Position numbers and translations under genes: made by a program
The notes under the pieces: generated by a model
What the model was told of the DNA's origin: nothing
Seen by the model: only the letters and a program-made list of their open reading frames with translations
The model's database searches: none
DNA from: Lethocerus indicus
Taxonomy: Eukaryota; Arthropoda; Insecta; Hemiptera; Belostomatidae
Length of the DNA: 64,000 nt
Direction of reading: 5' to 3'
Assembly (NCBI GenBank): GCA_019843655.1
Contig: JACDQD010000006.1
Span: 21,346,246-21,410,245, forward strand
Part shown: positions 48,609 to 63,500 of the stretch, piece after piece
How the letters are laid out: every line of letters begins with the position of its first letter
Position numbering within the stretch: position 1 is the stretch's first letter

Positions 48609-51600
48609 CTTCCGAACAATAAATTTGCGATGATCGGGAACAGTGTACACGAGGTGGGAATCCGAGCGTGAATTCACGTGGGAGTGTTCTTATCTTATCT
48701 GGGCAGGTTTTCCGGCGGTGTCATTCTCCCGCCGAAATTGGAAATGAATCCGAACAGCGAGTTTCGGTTTGGGCGTCCGTTTCGTGAAAAAACATTTACA
48801 GCATCGTTATCTCGCTCTAGTAAATTCTAGGCAACTAGTAAGTTATGTACACGGACACTAAAAGCCGTTAGAGCCGGCATATGTGTAGCTCTGGGATGGA
48901 GGGGAGGTCGTCGGTTCCATTGCCATCGGATAAAAGTTTTGTTTTTCCCATAATTTCGAACGGTGGAATCATCGCTGGAGGGACGGGCAAACGGCCAAAA
49001 CCATCGGATTGGTGAACTTACAACGGCTCAAGAAGACAACTCCCTAATGCGCCATAAATTCTGACAATATTTACAAGCGACAAACATGATAAGTAATGAC
49101 TATTCTTTACAGAATTTCGACGTAGTCAAATATTTTGTTAGTGAAGTATACTGTTTATGATTGTGTAAGATACACGCCTTTTTTTATAACTTATTTTCAA
49201 CTTCCCGAATTCTATTTTCGACTTCGAATGAAAAACAACTATCCGGAATATTTGACTCCTTTTCCGCTTACAAATATTTTAACCTCCAAACAACGTAATC
49301 TCTCGCGTCGCGAGAATATGTAATAACAATTTACTTGATATGAAAAACTAGAACTATAAAATTAAGGTTTCCGCGTCAACCGGTTTTTTAATGGGCTCAG
49401 GTTGAACCCCCTCGCCGCCCCACACATACTCTCTTAAGGACCCGGTCTTAAAAACAACTCTCGGAATTACAAAAAGAAATGAAATTCTGCCTTGCACGGT
49501 AAACAATTAGGCGTATAGACAGATCGGTGGTTGCCGTAGAGGGTACACACGATGTTCTGTTACCAAGGGCAATGATAGCGGCCGTATCCTTCACTGGGGC
49601 CGCGGAGCGTGACCGGGGGCTCGGGTGAATGTGAACATTACAGTTTATAATAAATTCATCGGGACGAAACGCTAGTCACTAAACCGTTACTAATTGTCTT
49701 GCGGGAAGCTCGTACCGGGTACTAACTTGAGAACCCGACTAGGGTTAATTGAGACGGGGAAAAAATCGCCGCCAAATAAATTAAGACGGGAACAGGTTCG
49801 CAAGCATTATGGCGGATTTGAAACATCTTTAAGTTCTTCATAACAGATTTACTCGTGTCGAAAATAGTAGAAAACAATGTACGGCTATTTCTGCACGGAA
49901 TTGTTAAATTAGAAAGCAAAAATTATGTTGAACTGCAGAACGTGAGAAAATGTCCAGCTATCTTCTGAAGAAGATGCAAACATTTTTTTTCAAATTCTCC
50001 ATTCCAATTAGAACATTTTCATATATATCTGGGAACTGGCCCGTTCCCACATTCATCGGATGGGGTCGCGGGGAGGGAGTTTTTCCCAAGAGTTTTCCCA
50101 CTGTATACATACTGCAAGAAATCCCCCTTTGTCGTCACAGGGATGCACAACAATTAACTGCACGCCTCAATGGCGCAGCCTGCAACATCGTACCCCACGG
50201 CTCCGAGTGAAAACTGAAAGTGACACGTTCAGAATTGGAAATGGAAGCCAAGGACTCGATCGGTACAACGGGTATATTGGGACCTTGGAGAGATATCATC
50301 ATTAATCAACCGGAGAACAATGGGCGATTACACAGACGGTGAACCAACAGAGAGGCCTTTTAACCGAGTCTACACTCAAAAACGTCATTCCGAGCTCCAT
50401 TCATCCGTTTTTATCTAGAACTTTACCACATCGGGCGTCCGCCGTGCCCCGAATAAAATTAAATACAAAAACGGCATCCGGGTGGCTCATTTTGAACAGA
50501 AACATACTCATAGACCGTGCACGTTAAAATCAAACGGGTGAAATGTAATATATACACCGATATATAAATATTTATAAGAGATCGTGAGTATTGAATGAGG
50601 GAATACTAGGAATGTAAGGATAGAGGAATAATGCAGTAATTTCCAGGCCGTATTATCCTCTCTGTCCGATTTACCCACACCGAGCATATAAGAATGCGAG
50701 AGCCCTTAATATAAGCATTCAGTGAACGGATTGCTTTATAAATGAGCACAGAGAAATAGAGATAGAAGAGCAGAAATAAAAGGGGAATGCGGCGGGCCAC
50801 CCCCCCCTCACTCATAACAACCGCCAGGTCGGCCGGCATTCCATAAACACCTGTTTCCCCCACCCGGGTAACCGGTTCCCCTACCTCCGAACCAGCGTCG
50901 GCTTCGAACCAGTTAAATGTAAATATTTTCCAGCAAATGTCCCTACGATCCTGGTTCCCCGGCCGAAACAAAGACGGAAGGATCGCCGACCATATGTACT
51001 CTTATCGGAGTAGGAATGATGGCCCCCCCGATGTTAATATACCTTCACTTTCTACCTGGCATCCTCCTGACATCAACCGTTGTCATACTCTTAGATATTT
51101 ATTTATAACCATTCAGTTATTAGAGTTCAGCATTATTCCATCGTGTCTACAAAACAAGATAGAAGATAGAACCGTTGTCTATTATACCGACAACCGGTTC
51201 ACATTCGTACAAGTCTAATCTGTCGCTTTTCCTCTCAGTCCGATAAAGCCCGACTGTCGACAGCTCTGGATATAAACAAAAGCCGGTGGGAAGCGGGAAG
51301 GAGGTGGCAGGAATAACCGCCACAGATTTATAGTATTTATATTTATATTGCCCTGAGCCCGTGTACTATTTTTTTATGCGCTGCTGACGCAACGACTTCA
51401 CTAATTACCGCCACCAAGACTTCCATTTACTGCACTTTAGGAACGCGGTCGATTTTTGGTTTTTTGTTTTGTCGAACGATGGAAATTAAATTCTCGGCAT
51501 ATTTTAGCCTATATACTTGGAGGTATTCGCGTTTAACTGTATTCATTCAAAGAACGAATGTTATTGAACTTTTTACACATTTATTTTATATATTTGAAAT

Positions 51601-53498
51601 CTTACTTCACTACTTCTTAAAAGGGGGCGGATCTAAGGCAAGAACAAAATCAGACGACTGATCATATTTGTAACTAGATAATTGTTTGAGTAATTTTCGT
51701 TTTTCTCACTAAGCAAAGAAATGTTAATCGCTAGATCGCTACGTGGAAATAGCAAAATAAAAACCCCCCTCACCCCGGTAGAATAAATACTTCCCCCGAT
51801 TGTTAACGACGGTTCGTTCACACGGGGCGACGAGAGGGAAAATTGACGGAACTCCGATAAAAACAAAATTAACCCTTTTTTTCTCCCCTTTTCTTTGCCA
51901 AGCGACAATTACCGATGTCGTACGAAAAGTCGGTCTGAGAACGGGGCAGAGCGGATACGCGCACTTTCAGTGTCCATTGTCCGTCTCCGCCGCTTGTGCA
52001 ACCGCGGCTGTAGAGACCGGCAGGGAAACATTATAATTGTCTCCGGAATTGTCGCAATAATGACGTCGGCCAATAGGAATTGGTCGCTTCTGGAAAAAAA
52101 ACATTGTACAGCCCGCAGCCACAACAATACTACAGGTCACAACAACGGCGCTGACAGATAAGTGTCGCAATTTCCTGAGACACAATAAAAAAAAATCAGG
52201 CGAGAGAATAAAACCGCGCGATAATTATTGTGACTGGAAACATCCCGCGTAGTTGATTCAGTAGTCGGAATTGTCAAAATAAATGGCCGTGGGGCGCCGC
52301 TGAAGAGACTTGGCCGCCAGTTGCGCAACGTTATACGAGAACGTACCTCCTGATTCAATGTTCAAGAATTGTACTTTATACAAGAATAATTTTATTTGTT
52401 ATTCATTATACATTAGATTTGTGCAGATTCATTAAGGTAACATAATTATTCTGTAATATACTGAGTGACAATAAATATCTACACGTAGTTAATGTTCGTA
52501 ACCCGCCAACATTTCAATTCTGTCCATAAGCTCGGTTTAAAAGCGGCTATCATCGCTAACTTTATAGTATGACGTCCTTCAAACGGGCGCAAAAAAAGGT
52601 AACCTTCGGGTTCGCTAAGATTTTTTTCCTCCAATCGAAACGCAGCCAAAAATTGCCTCGTCTGACAATATTCAACCTTGAGACACACAGAGAAGAATAC
52701 ACGCGCCCTATGAATACCGAATTGTGATCCCCGAACGATACGTGAGCGAAATTCGACACCCGTCAGAGGGGCAGGCCGAATAAATGTTTATTGAAATAAA
52801 CGCGTCCCACCGGTGCTCGGGGGATGCCCATTAACACTGTTAGACTGTGTTGACACCGTGTGGGAGCACCTCAAGGGAATGTAAATCGGACCGAAACAGC
52901 TTTAGACGATTAACTAGAACACGAGCATAATCGCAGTGATACTGTCGAAATCATTACTACGGTAGGAGAAATTTCGTATCTCTGCATAACCTATAACACA
53001 GCCAACATAACCTATAATACGTTAATATAGGCGCTATTTCTTGGAATATATTGTTACAAGAATCAACATGAGCTTCGCGTACTATTAGTAGTAGGCGGCT
53101 TCCGGCTTCCGAGTTGACGGGGCACTGGGTACAAGTGAGAACAAAATTGGAATTAACCAAGAATACAAAACCCAAACTCGGTCGAATCGGGAGCCTCAAT
53201 TCACTCCAAAAATCGGGGTTTGTTTTCTTTTTCAGGACCCCTCTCCACCTACCGACGCCCTCCGAAAAAAGGGAAAGAGAAAAATATATGAAAGCGTTTC
53301 AACAATCGCGCCGCGGTGGATATAAGGGCCTCAGGAAGATAAAGGAGAGAAAAAGGGTAGGGGGGGATTTCAACCCCAAAGAGATTTCGAGTGAAACAAA
53401 CCCGAGGGCTTATTTTACATCGCACATAAAACAAGCAATAACTGGGCGGTCGGGCGAAGAATAAAAAGGCGGCCACGGCCGGTACTACAGGCGGGGAC

Positions 53499-53511
53499 GA
53501 ATTATGCAAAT
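53499..53511 (+). promoter_or_regulatory. GAATTATGCAAAT, octamer copy 2
   Basis: Identical to the 13-mer at 33472. It is followed by AATTATGAG, so a second ATTA-type core lies just downstream of the octamer. Confidence 0.45.
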
Positions 53512-54548
53512 AATTATGAGATATTATTAGGCTGCAGTCGGACTCGACAGTATTAAAAAAAACGGAGAAAAGCCTTTCGGTAACAGACACAATAGGAATT
53601 ACCCACCGAGTACAATAAAAGATCCAACCGGTATGAAACTATCCCTTCGTTCCAGGGTTTTTCAAGAACCCAACCAAAACAAAAAAATTTATTCGAGACT
53701 TATTTCAACGAGTCAAATAATGCATTATCAAATATTCAATGTTTTCTCAAAAATCGCCTTAACAAGACGCGATGACAGTTTAAACATTCAGATCCGAAAA
53801 GTTTGTAAAGAATAATCCAGAAATAATTTGAAAAGTGGAAGAAGAAAAGTGCTAAGAGACAGGCAATTCCGGTTAAGTCGCAGGATCATAGAAGACGCGG
53901 GCGATTTACTTCTTTCGGGGGAATTAAAGTAATCCACAGCTTTGTCTGTATAAGAGAATAAATCCCTTAACAGAAAAATTAGATAGCCTTTGCTCCGTTG
54001 ATTAAATGACGGTTTAATGGATTGGCAAGAAGAAAATAAATGCAGAAAAAAAGGAATTGTAAACCTTTATAAAGAAAATTGGAACAGACTTCATTAAATT
54101 AAGTTCAATAAATAATTTTATCTAATGGTGTCGGTTACAAATCCTTTAGAGAAACCTTTACGGAATCAGCCCTTATTAAGCGATAATTTGAATCAAATCT
54201 TTTTTACACTAAAAAAAGGAGTAGTCGAAATAAAACCACTAAGAACTTTGTACTAAAGAGATTGAATATTACGAGGCCGGGACAAGATGATATACCGTGC
54301 CTTGTACACGACCGTTACGATTTTTTTGGTAACCAGATTTAGAAGAGCGATTTGTAGAAAATAGCTCAAACGTTTCTTCAAGGGCGGGCGACCGCTTTTA
54401 AAATGGTTACGAGCCGAGGTCGTGAACTGCATAATCGAGAAATAACTCCACGCGCCTACACCAGCGCCACGCCTTCCGAAAGGACCTCTCTTCCGAGGCC
54501 CCGACTGCTCCCTCCGTCCCTATTAGTCCGGCTTGTATTCGTGAGCAG

Positions 54549-54561
54549 GAATTATGCAAAT
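54549..54561 (+). promoter_or_regulatory. GAATTATGCAAAT, octamer copy 3
   Basis: Identical to the copies at 33472 and 53499, only about 1050 bp from the latter. Flanks differ between copies, so this is a shared short motif, not part of a longer duplicated block. Confidence 0.45.
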
Positions 54562-57500
54562 ACGCTCTGAGCGCCAGTAATTTTTATTTCCCGCGGGCCC
54601 ACAGAGCTTGCTCGTCGACGCCCTTGACCCAAAAACACATCATCGGCTCTTACTACCATTTACATACATTTTCTCTATCGGCAATTGAAAATCTAAAAAA
54701 AAAACGAGACCCCGATCGGGCGTTTGACTGAGGCAGAAAAACGCGATACTGAACCCAACAGGCAGGTAGAGCAGACTGTAATATCAAGATATAGTTGGCA
54801 CACTCATAATTTAGCTGTTTATATCGACTTCGCCCATTTCCTTATTCACATTTCTTAGATACTAAACTGAAGTTTAATCTCGCACTTATCAAATAAGAAC
54901 GGAATTTCCCCAATTACAGCGTCTATATCTTATACTAGAATTGACCACATAATAACATATAATAATTAACTTAAAGACGTTTATATATTTTTATGCATAT
55001 TCTGTATTTTTATGTGTTTTCTACAGGTATAGACCTAGATTTATTATTTATCGATTCGTACAAGACAGCGCATACGATAAAAACTCTGTAAGATAACCGA
55101 CGCTAGTCCCAGGTGGCTTACACAATGAACAAGCTTGTATAACCCAGTTACAGTAGTTAAGTCAATTTCATTCCTTATGGTGCAACCTTCTTTCGGAACT
55201 TGTCATTTATTTGCGCTGTAAAATACCACCCGTTACACACTAATTACTAACGATTGAACTGTGCTAGATTAGTAAATTCACAACTATCAATGTGGCGTTC
55301 GCAAGAGTGAGAATAAAGAAAAAGATTTCTTTGAAATATTATTAAATAAGTTGTAATAAAATGTAAGTACAATAGAGCATTTACCTATATAAGATGGGCA
55401 AAAATAACAAATAGACAAAGTAAGTTGAAGTGTTACTTTGACAGAAAAGGGTTAAAAAAGGGTGGAAGTAGCCTTCTAATTTTCGAGATTAATGGCACAC
55501 TCCAGATTTTATTCGAGCTCCTTTCAAACTTCAGGGACGGACACCTTTCAATCGCTAAGTAGCCTATATAATTCATAAAGCCCCGCCTGTGGGAGGTGCA
55601 AATAAAAGCGCCTCTTAACCGGACGGGGAGAGAGTATAAACTCCCGTCGTAATTTCCGAGTGATTCAAGTTCGACGGGGGCCCCAAAGAAGGAGAGCGCT
55701 CCGGGGCACGATCAAGCGGCCGCCGTCCAAAAGATAACAAGTCGGAGTGTAACAATGAAGAATCGGAGCCCCAATAAAACCAACATCCGCCGGCTTCTCC
55801 AATTAACGCGACACGTCGGTCCGGGACCTGCCCGTCATTAACGAAAATGTAAATACGAGGCGCGGAGCCCATAAATTTATAACGCGTACGCGTGGCTCAT
55901 CCGTCGGGCCCCGCGACCGGTAATTGGCGACCGTTTACGGAGTTTATACGGAGAGGGGGCGGGGGCGGGGGGCGGCGTGAGACGAGGGCCGCACCCCGAT
56001 GGCACTTGGGCTCAAGAGGGCTCTGCGGCACAAGTGGCTTCGCACACTTGAACCGACCTTCTTTCCAACTGTCTATCACTCGCCCCCTACGCGTTCCATC
56101 AATTTCGCGATAACGACCAGACGCGAACACTGCGTTAAATATAGAAATGTATCCCGCAAAATAATCACAAGGGTTAAATATGGTATACCGCAATTTAGAT
56201 GCTACGTCAAATTACGCGACATTACGGGTAACAAACAACTGCCATTCCAACGCTCTTATACAACGAAAATAAAAAATAACCCTCTCGTACTATGTAATTT
56301 TCTAGAAAGTCTTTATTTTCAACTACCGTGACACCTTAAATTAATTAGGCTGAAGTATTTCGCAACGGAATAATTTGGCCAAGGACGGTAGGATTTTATT
56401 TTAAAAAATGCCAATTCCGTACGCAATATGTTTTTACGATAGTATAAAAAAATGTGGAAATAATATTTTTTGGGCGCATAATGACCCATCGAAATTTAAT
56501 TCCCGCGTGTATGTACGATAATTGATACGGTGGTAATTAATACGGAGGTCGATCGGCCACGTGACTGGTGGCGCTACACGGGGGTAGTTCGAATGAGCGT
56601 AAGTCGGAGGCCTAAATTGAATTTTATCTACAGGGGGGCCCGCCCTGCCTGTATCGCGTGCGGAACAACGAAACAATACGCCGATTTAAAACTGGAGGAA
56701 AAATGGGCGAAGTACGGAGGTGGAGGGCGGAGTTACCGGGAAACTGAGGGAGGGAAAATTTCTCCCACGCCTGCTCGACAACAATATATGCGGACGACCC
56801 GCTTTTACGACCGTCACGCATCTCTTGACCACGTTCGAAAACCGACGGCCCCATTGTATCGCGCACGTCTACCGGGATATTTTGCTCGGGGGCCGAAGAG
56901 TCGTAAGGAAGCGCGGAAACCGGGAGGGGTGGGAGAGACAGGACACAGCCCATGTAGCTATGGGAAAAGCTAGACTTCAGAGCTGTTACGATATTGATGT
57001 TGAAGGAACCGAAAAACGATCGAAGCCGCCGATAACTGTGAGAACCGATTGCGCATTGAAAAGTCAATATATGATGATGGAATTTCAGTAGATTTACGTC
57101 AGACGGGGCCAAAGGAAATTAGCGAGTCTAAACGCGAGTTATCCGTTCGGTTGAATTCTTTGTTTTACCATTGATTGACACGGGATGTTATCGCAAGAAA
57201 AACAAATGTATGGGGAAATGTATAGGCTATGCCAATTCGAGCTGTCTGAAAGAACTCCAGAAGTTTAAATAGGAAATTAACCCAAATATATAACTCGAAT
57301 GGATTCTACAGATCATGATGCTCCAAACGAAGCAGATAAAATACAATACCCAATTGGGTCTTATTGTGTTTTATTTCCACCCAATTTTCCTGTCCCATCT
57401 TCCTTTCGTTCTGGATAGATCCAGAAATTGTATTCTATAAAAAAGAATAATTGCAAAAATACGGTATATCTATAAAAAAAAAAGAAAATTTAATTAAACT

Positions 57501-60500
57501 GATGGCGTTCAGTTAGTACATTAATTTTTCGTCAACTTGCTATTAAATGAAGTACGCTCCATCTATTCTGCCGGTAGCTTTGATCGAAGGCGGACTTCTC
57601 CGCTGAAAAACGAATTTTCAAGCCCCCAGATGTCAATTAGAGGAGAACCATTTAAAGGGGCACGGGTCACCGGCCACGCCCCTCAATTATCCGCCCGGCC
57701 CCGCGGGTCCTGTTTGTGCCGACAGCCCGCCCCCGCACCGAACACGGCGACTAATCGGTCGATCAACAAATAAGTCTTTCATGAGAAATCGGTAGTGGGG
57801 CCCTCCCCCACTCGCTCCGGTAAATTAGAGGGGCGGGTCGCCGGCCGACGACGTTGTGACCGGAGACAGGTCATGCGATTGAATCGGCCCGGTCAATAAA
57901 ACAGGGCCGACTTACAATTCTCGTTTAAAACAGCTGGGCGGATCCTATCCTATTCTCAGCCACCCCCACAACTGCTAATTGAGTCACGAAGCAGTGGGTA
58001 TGGGGAAACTTCACGAAATTGTATGGCTTAAACGATTCCCCTCGTTTGTTTATATATGGAGCTTCTTATCAAATCTCTAACCGAACTCAATTTATTGCAC
58101 GAACGTATTAAAATTAAATGAAATAAAAGATTCGGAGATTAAGAGTTAATTATATCTCCAATTTAATGACCTATCCTCAGCTACTTTACAAATATTGACG
58201 GTCTGCGTTCAAATAAAAAAACAAAGGTACTTTTATAAATCTCTGCTAGTTATTAAGAATCTATACATGTGATATTTTCTAATACAACATTGATTACAAT
58301 ATTCCTTCTGTATAATATATCGGCACCTTAATATATTTTCTTTTGAAAACTCCAACCCGGTTAGCTTTTACCGTCGCTCCAGGTATTTATATAATGCACG
58401 AATTTTACTTAATCCGCGCTCCACTTACTGCGGTTTTATCGCTTTTACAGTTTACTTCGTCGAAACGCGGAAAAAGCGTAAAAGTAAAAACGGGAAGCCC
58501 CGGCACAATTATCCTGACATAACTCCGCGGCGACATCTGGTATTTTAAGTGCTCTCTTCCTTCGACTCGGGAGAAAAACGTGACACGAAAAGAACCGACT
58601 GCGCATTAAAAATAGTGGCTCGGTTACGTACACTGAAATCGGCGGGCGGCAATCGAACGTTGCGTCACCGGCCGACACAAATATCACAGCTGATCGGAGC
58701 AGTTTCCTCCCGGTACACACGCCCGAACAACTATCCCGCACACCGCGAGGTCGTTAACTCCACGATTAAACCGTCAGACTAAGTTTCAAATGCAAATTAC
58801 GAAGCGACCAGATATGACGGAAATAAAATCGTCTGGACGACATATGCCAGAGGGCAAATATCGGTAATAAAACTTGAATTGCGCGGAGAGTAAGATGTCG
58901 ACAGGGAAACGGGACAGGAAAATATAAATATCTAAGTAGATGAGATATGTATGTAATTTATGCGGCAATCACATAAATTTAAAATGCTTTACATCAATAA
59001 CATAAAATACTACATACAGCAGAACAGTATACAACATTAACCCAAGTACAAGTTGCATTAATATTATACCGAGGAATAAAAAAGTGGAATATCGAAGGAA
59101 AAGAAATATTAACGGAATAAAGATCCAAATACGCGTTAATTTTTATACATTTCGACAACGCTCGGTTAATATATAATAATATCTTAAATGAATGCATCGC
59201 ACTAAAGAACTGATAAAGTCATGCTGATAAATAATAACGTAAGTCCAATTGCCTTCCTGTTCCGGTTATACAGAAACTATTACCGGGGTAAAATCAGTGT
59301 CGAAATTTGCAGTCGATTACGACAGGAAAGTCGGCATGCAACTGCGGGCACAGTCATGTGGAAAATATGCGGTTACCGAACAGGACATTGGGACCGGTTA
59401 TTAAGCCGCGACTGCGAGTGCAGGGATGGCGCCATAAAAGTTGAGGCCCCTGGAGGAGATTAGGGACGGGAGAGTAGGGAGAAGCCTTAAGAATCCGCTT
59501 GTCGAGCAGTAACGGAGAGGGCCTTCTCGCTCTCCCTTACTGCTAAACGCGACAAAACCATAGCGGTGAGGAGCCCATTGAAAACGGGGGGCTGCCACCG
59601 GCCCTAATTACCGGCACGCAAACGATGCCCGATGAATGAGAACTTCTCCTCTACTTCTACGCCAGGTTTTCCTGCTTCTATCCATTTTGTTTTTCCCCAG
59701 TTTTCCCTTTGAACCGCCCCCAAACGAACGACAACTTCGATATTCGCCTGATCCGATTGACTTTCGAGTGTAAATTATACCTGCGGTTTTCCGACCGTAC
59801 AACAAATAATGTAATTTCCATGTCATGAGATAACACACTATAATGTTTCAACTGTAACTTATCGGAGTTTCCCTTTTTTACAAACTCCAATAATAGTAAA
59901 GGAATATGTATGTTTTAGTTGGGACTATAGTGGAATTTTTCTATTTCTACTCAGTCGGCCACTTACGCTTTACAAACCTGTAATCAAGCACAGTAAGGAC
60001 AACTATGGTTGTAATTGATTAGGTTCATGTATACAGCTGGGTCTATAGATAAGAGGTTTCGAGGCAGTTGCAGAAGAGGTACAATAAAAGAAAATTGAAA
60101 GGAATAGGCACAGGTGCCTCGGGAAATCATACTTGTAGGGTTTAGCGGAACAAATTAATTATAGGTTTGGGAAGTATACATCTGCAGTAATAACTTCATT
60201 TTCATTTGAGTCTGACGTGTGGAATTGAAAAGTGGTCAATTTACTTACATCAAAAATTGAGTCGAAATTATACGAAACGATGTCTCCAAAATGCCATCAC
60301 TCTTAAGGAAATGTTCGTACAAATGTGCTTAACATTAATGTTTAAAATGATAATACGCAACCGAGAAATGTGATTGGCATTCGCCGAAATAATTGGCGTT
60401 TAATAACAAGTTTAGGTAACTAACGAGCGCCCCAATGCACACAAAACGTGGTGGCACGATACACGCAATCTGTACACGTCCTCCGAAGAATTAATTCCTT

Positions 60501-63500
60501 GTGATTTATTTATCCGTCCATTTTTTTTATTCCGCTCAATGCGAGGGGGCAATTATTTAGACACGAATCAAAACAAGGACAATTTAAGTCATTGCACAAC
60601 GATATCCTCTGTTATTACAACCGAAGTCACGTTTAACAAAACATAAAATTACGCAACGGCATCATTTAATCGTCTGTCTACCAGATTTGTAAAGCCGTAA
60701 ACTGACAGGCAGTCACGAAATAAAAATAACCGGCTACTAGTATGTGACTTATACATATAAGCGACAAACTAGGAATATGGTAATTTACTATAATAAAAAA
60801 GCCATATATTATATAATTAATGCCTACACCTACCGAGGTTATTGTATGAAACCCCGTCATCTTCAGTATCCGTCGTCCACTATCGGAACAATGGACAGGA
60901 AAAAATATCAAAGTTAAAGATAAATACAGGAAATAATTGCCTGGGAGCAAAGCAGGGGGGTTAAATTAGTTTTCTTCAGCCGTAACACCCCACAAGCGGA
61001 CTAGGCCCGCAATACACAATTGGAGGGCGAAATTATAGAAGACAATTTGATTTTGTAGGAGTCTCACAAAAGGGAGGAAAAGAAATAGTTATAACAAGCG
61101 TGTTATATAATAACGTGGGGCAGTTTCCCCCAGAGTACAGTATCTCTATAGCTTCTAGACTTGATTTATAGGGCGGCGGTCTAGGTACAGGCGGGTCGTC
61201 GGTGCCCCAACGACGTAAGGCGCACTAGGGCTAATGTAATTCTGATGCCGCCCCCGGCCCCCGCCTAAGGCCCCCGTCATTTACGGCCCCAATTTCCCGT
61301 ATTGATTACATTTACCCAGCCGGGAGACCGAGCGGTCTCCCTCCGCCCCTTCCCATCAAACCCCCGTTTTCCCTTCCTTTCGACCCTGCGGAACACTAAC
61401 CATTCTGTACTGGGTCCACGAAACGTGCCGCTGCCGCTATATAAACCGAAATTTACGCTAATGCCCCCGCCGCCCCCCTTTTCACGACGACCTCCCTCCC
61501 CCACCATCCCCTTTCGGAACAATGGGACAAATTCAAAGTCGGAACGCCGATTTTCGGCATTGCGTGTCTTTCTCTCGCCCCCTTTTGAATCGCGGACGCT
61601 CCAGTCCCGCATTTACAGTCCAATTATATACCGTTTACTGATAAGCCACAGAAATTAACTCCGGTTATTTATGGCCGGAAGCAATCCGACTATTAATTCA
61701 AAAACTTGTATTAACTCTCGCGGAATATAGTGTTCACTCCGAATGTTATAAAGACTGGAAGTCGAAGGCACTACAACTGATGTGCAGTAAAGTGCTAAGG
61801 CTGCAATTCTTGCCGGCAAAAAAAACCGGGGTTTATACAGAAAATACACATCGAAAATCGACATCCAAACAGAGTTTGAGCGGCGAAAAATATTGCCAAC
61901 TAGACTGAAAAATCAGCTGCACAACTAGAGAAGGGGAGAGGGGGAGGGCGCAGCAGTTCGGGTCAAGGAACTGGCCGCAATTCCACTATTAGATATTTGC
62001 AACACTTTTAGTCATACGCAAAATGTAAACAGGTGAGCAGAAATTGCACATACTGATATAAATATGAAAATTATTGAATTCATTTTTATGCCATTAATTT
62101 TCATCCAATTTATCTGAAAGTTCTTTAAGCTGTAAATCATAGAACATGCTGGTAAACTGTTTGTCTTAATTAGTCTATATAATATTTATATTTACGGTCT
62201 TTCTATTCTTTAATGCACTATTAGTCTACATTTAGTTCGTATTCTACGGGTGTATACTTGAAGAAAATCAAATTACACACAATGAAAATACCCACACATT
62301 CTGGTTTCTAAGGAAAGTAACAAATAAGGACTGGGCAACAAAGAGTGAGAGGAAGTGATAAATGTTAACATGAACAAATAGGACGGGTCACATTAATCCT
62401 GAGGGATGCCGGGTGAGTGCTCGGTGTTGGGGAGTATTCGAGCGGGGAACAAGACAACAACGGCTATAATTCCCCGCCGGGGAATTCGCTCGCCGCCGCC
62501 CGAAACCGACCCTTAAACGCTCGCTTAGAACAACCCTCTCGCTTTTAAAATTGCTCCGACCGAGGGATGGGGCGAACGCGAGTAATGAGAGCCGAGAGTT
62601 CCCGCCATTAACCCATTTACCCGTGTCCTGTAAAAAAAATCCGTTTTCTCCTCGCAAAAAACAAATGTATTTGGCAAAATATTCGGGCGATAAAATTATT
62701 TGTTTCTTGCGAACATTTTCCCCTTTACAATGAAACGAATAAAACAATTGTACGGCTGACACCTTCAACCAGATGTCGGGATATTTATCCTGACGAGTTA
62801 TCTGAAAATAAACGGAGGCGCCGAGTAAGAGGGAAAAAAACCGTCTTGCGGCGAGGATAGAAGTCGTTTGGTTAATCCGACAACTAAAACAGGAAAATGC
62901 CTTCCGGATTAGTCATTCTGCAAGGTTAAACAACAAAAAAAGGGGGGGAATTACATTCTGCCGTCGAGAGGAAAACAAATTTACACGGCTTATTACGAGA
63001 TTACCGTTAATGACTTTCGAACATCCACTGTCGATTTTAAGACACCCCTATGAAGAACCTACAAAATGACTGCTTCAACACCCAATATTTTACTTCTGAG
63101 TGAATAATAATTAGAAAGTATATTGTAATATAGTATGCTCATATATACGAGCCACCATTATTGTAGGGAGAAATAGAGACCCATGTACTCAACGGGCTTT
63201 ATAGCTGGAGCGGAAAAATAGACACACACCCCCTCGGGGGCCCGTGGCAAGAAATACAACGTGTACAAATGTTAGCGCTCATTAAATTCCATACACGTTC
63301 ATTAGATGAACCCCTTCATCAGGGATGTGTACACAACAGACTCGTGCACACATTGAAAACAAGCCGCCGGCTCTGTTTTCAAGTAGCACGTGATCCGGGC
63401 GGCGGAAGGGAAGGGTGGGGGTTTAAGTTGGGACTGTCGAAAACGAAAACAATGAACACTTGTTCCGGGCTGTTTAACCGAAACAGCGGCACGTTCCGTC

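Noticed and set aside
56530..57112. 162-codon minus and 147/123-codon plus frames overlapping each other
   Set aside because: Three frames over the same GC-rich DNA; no motif in any. A low stop density explains them.
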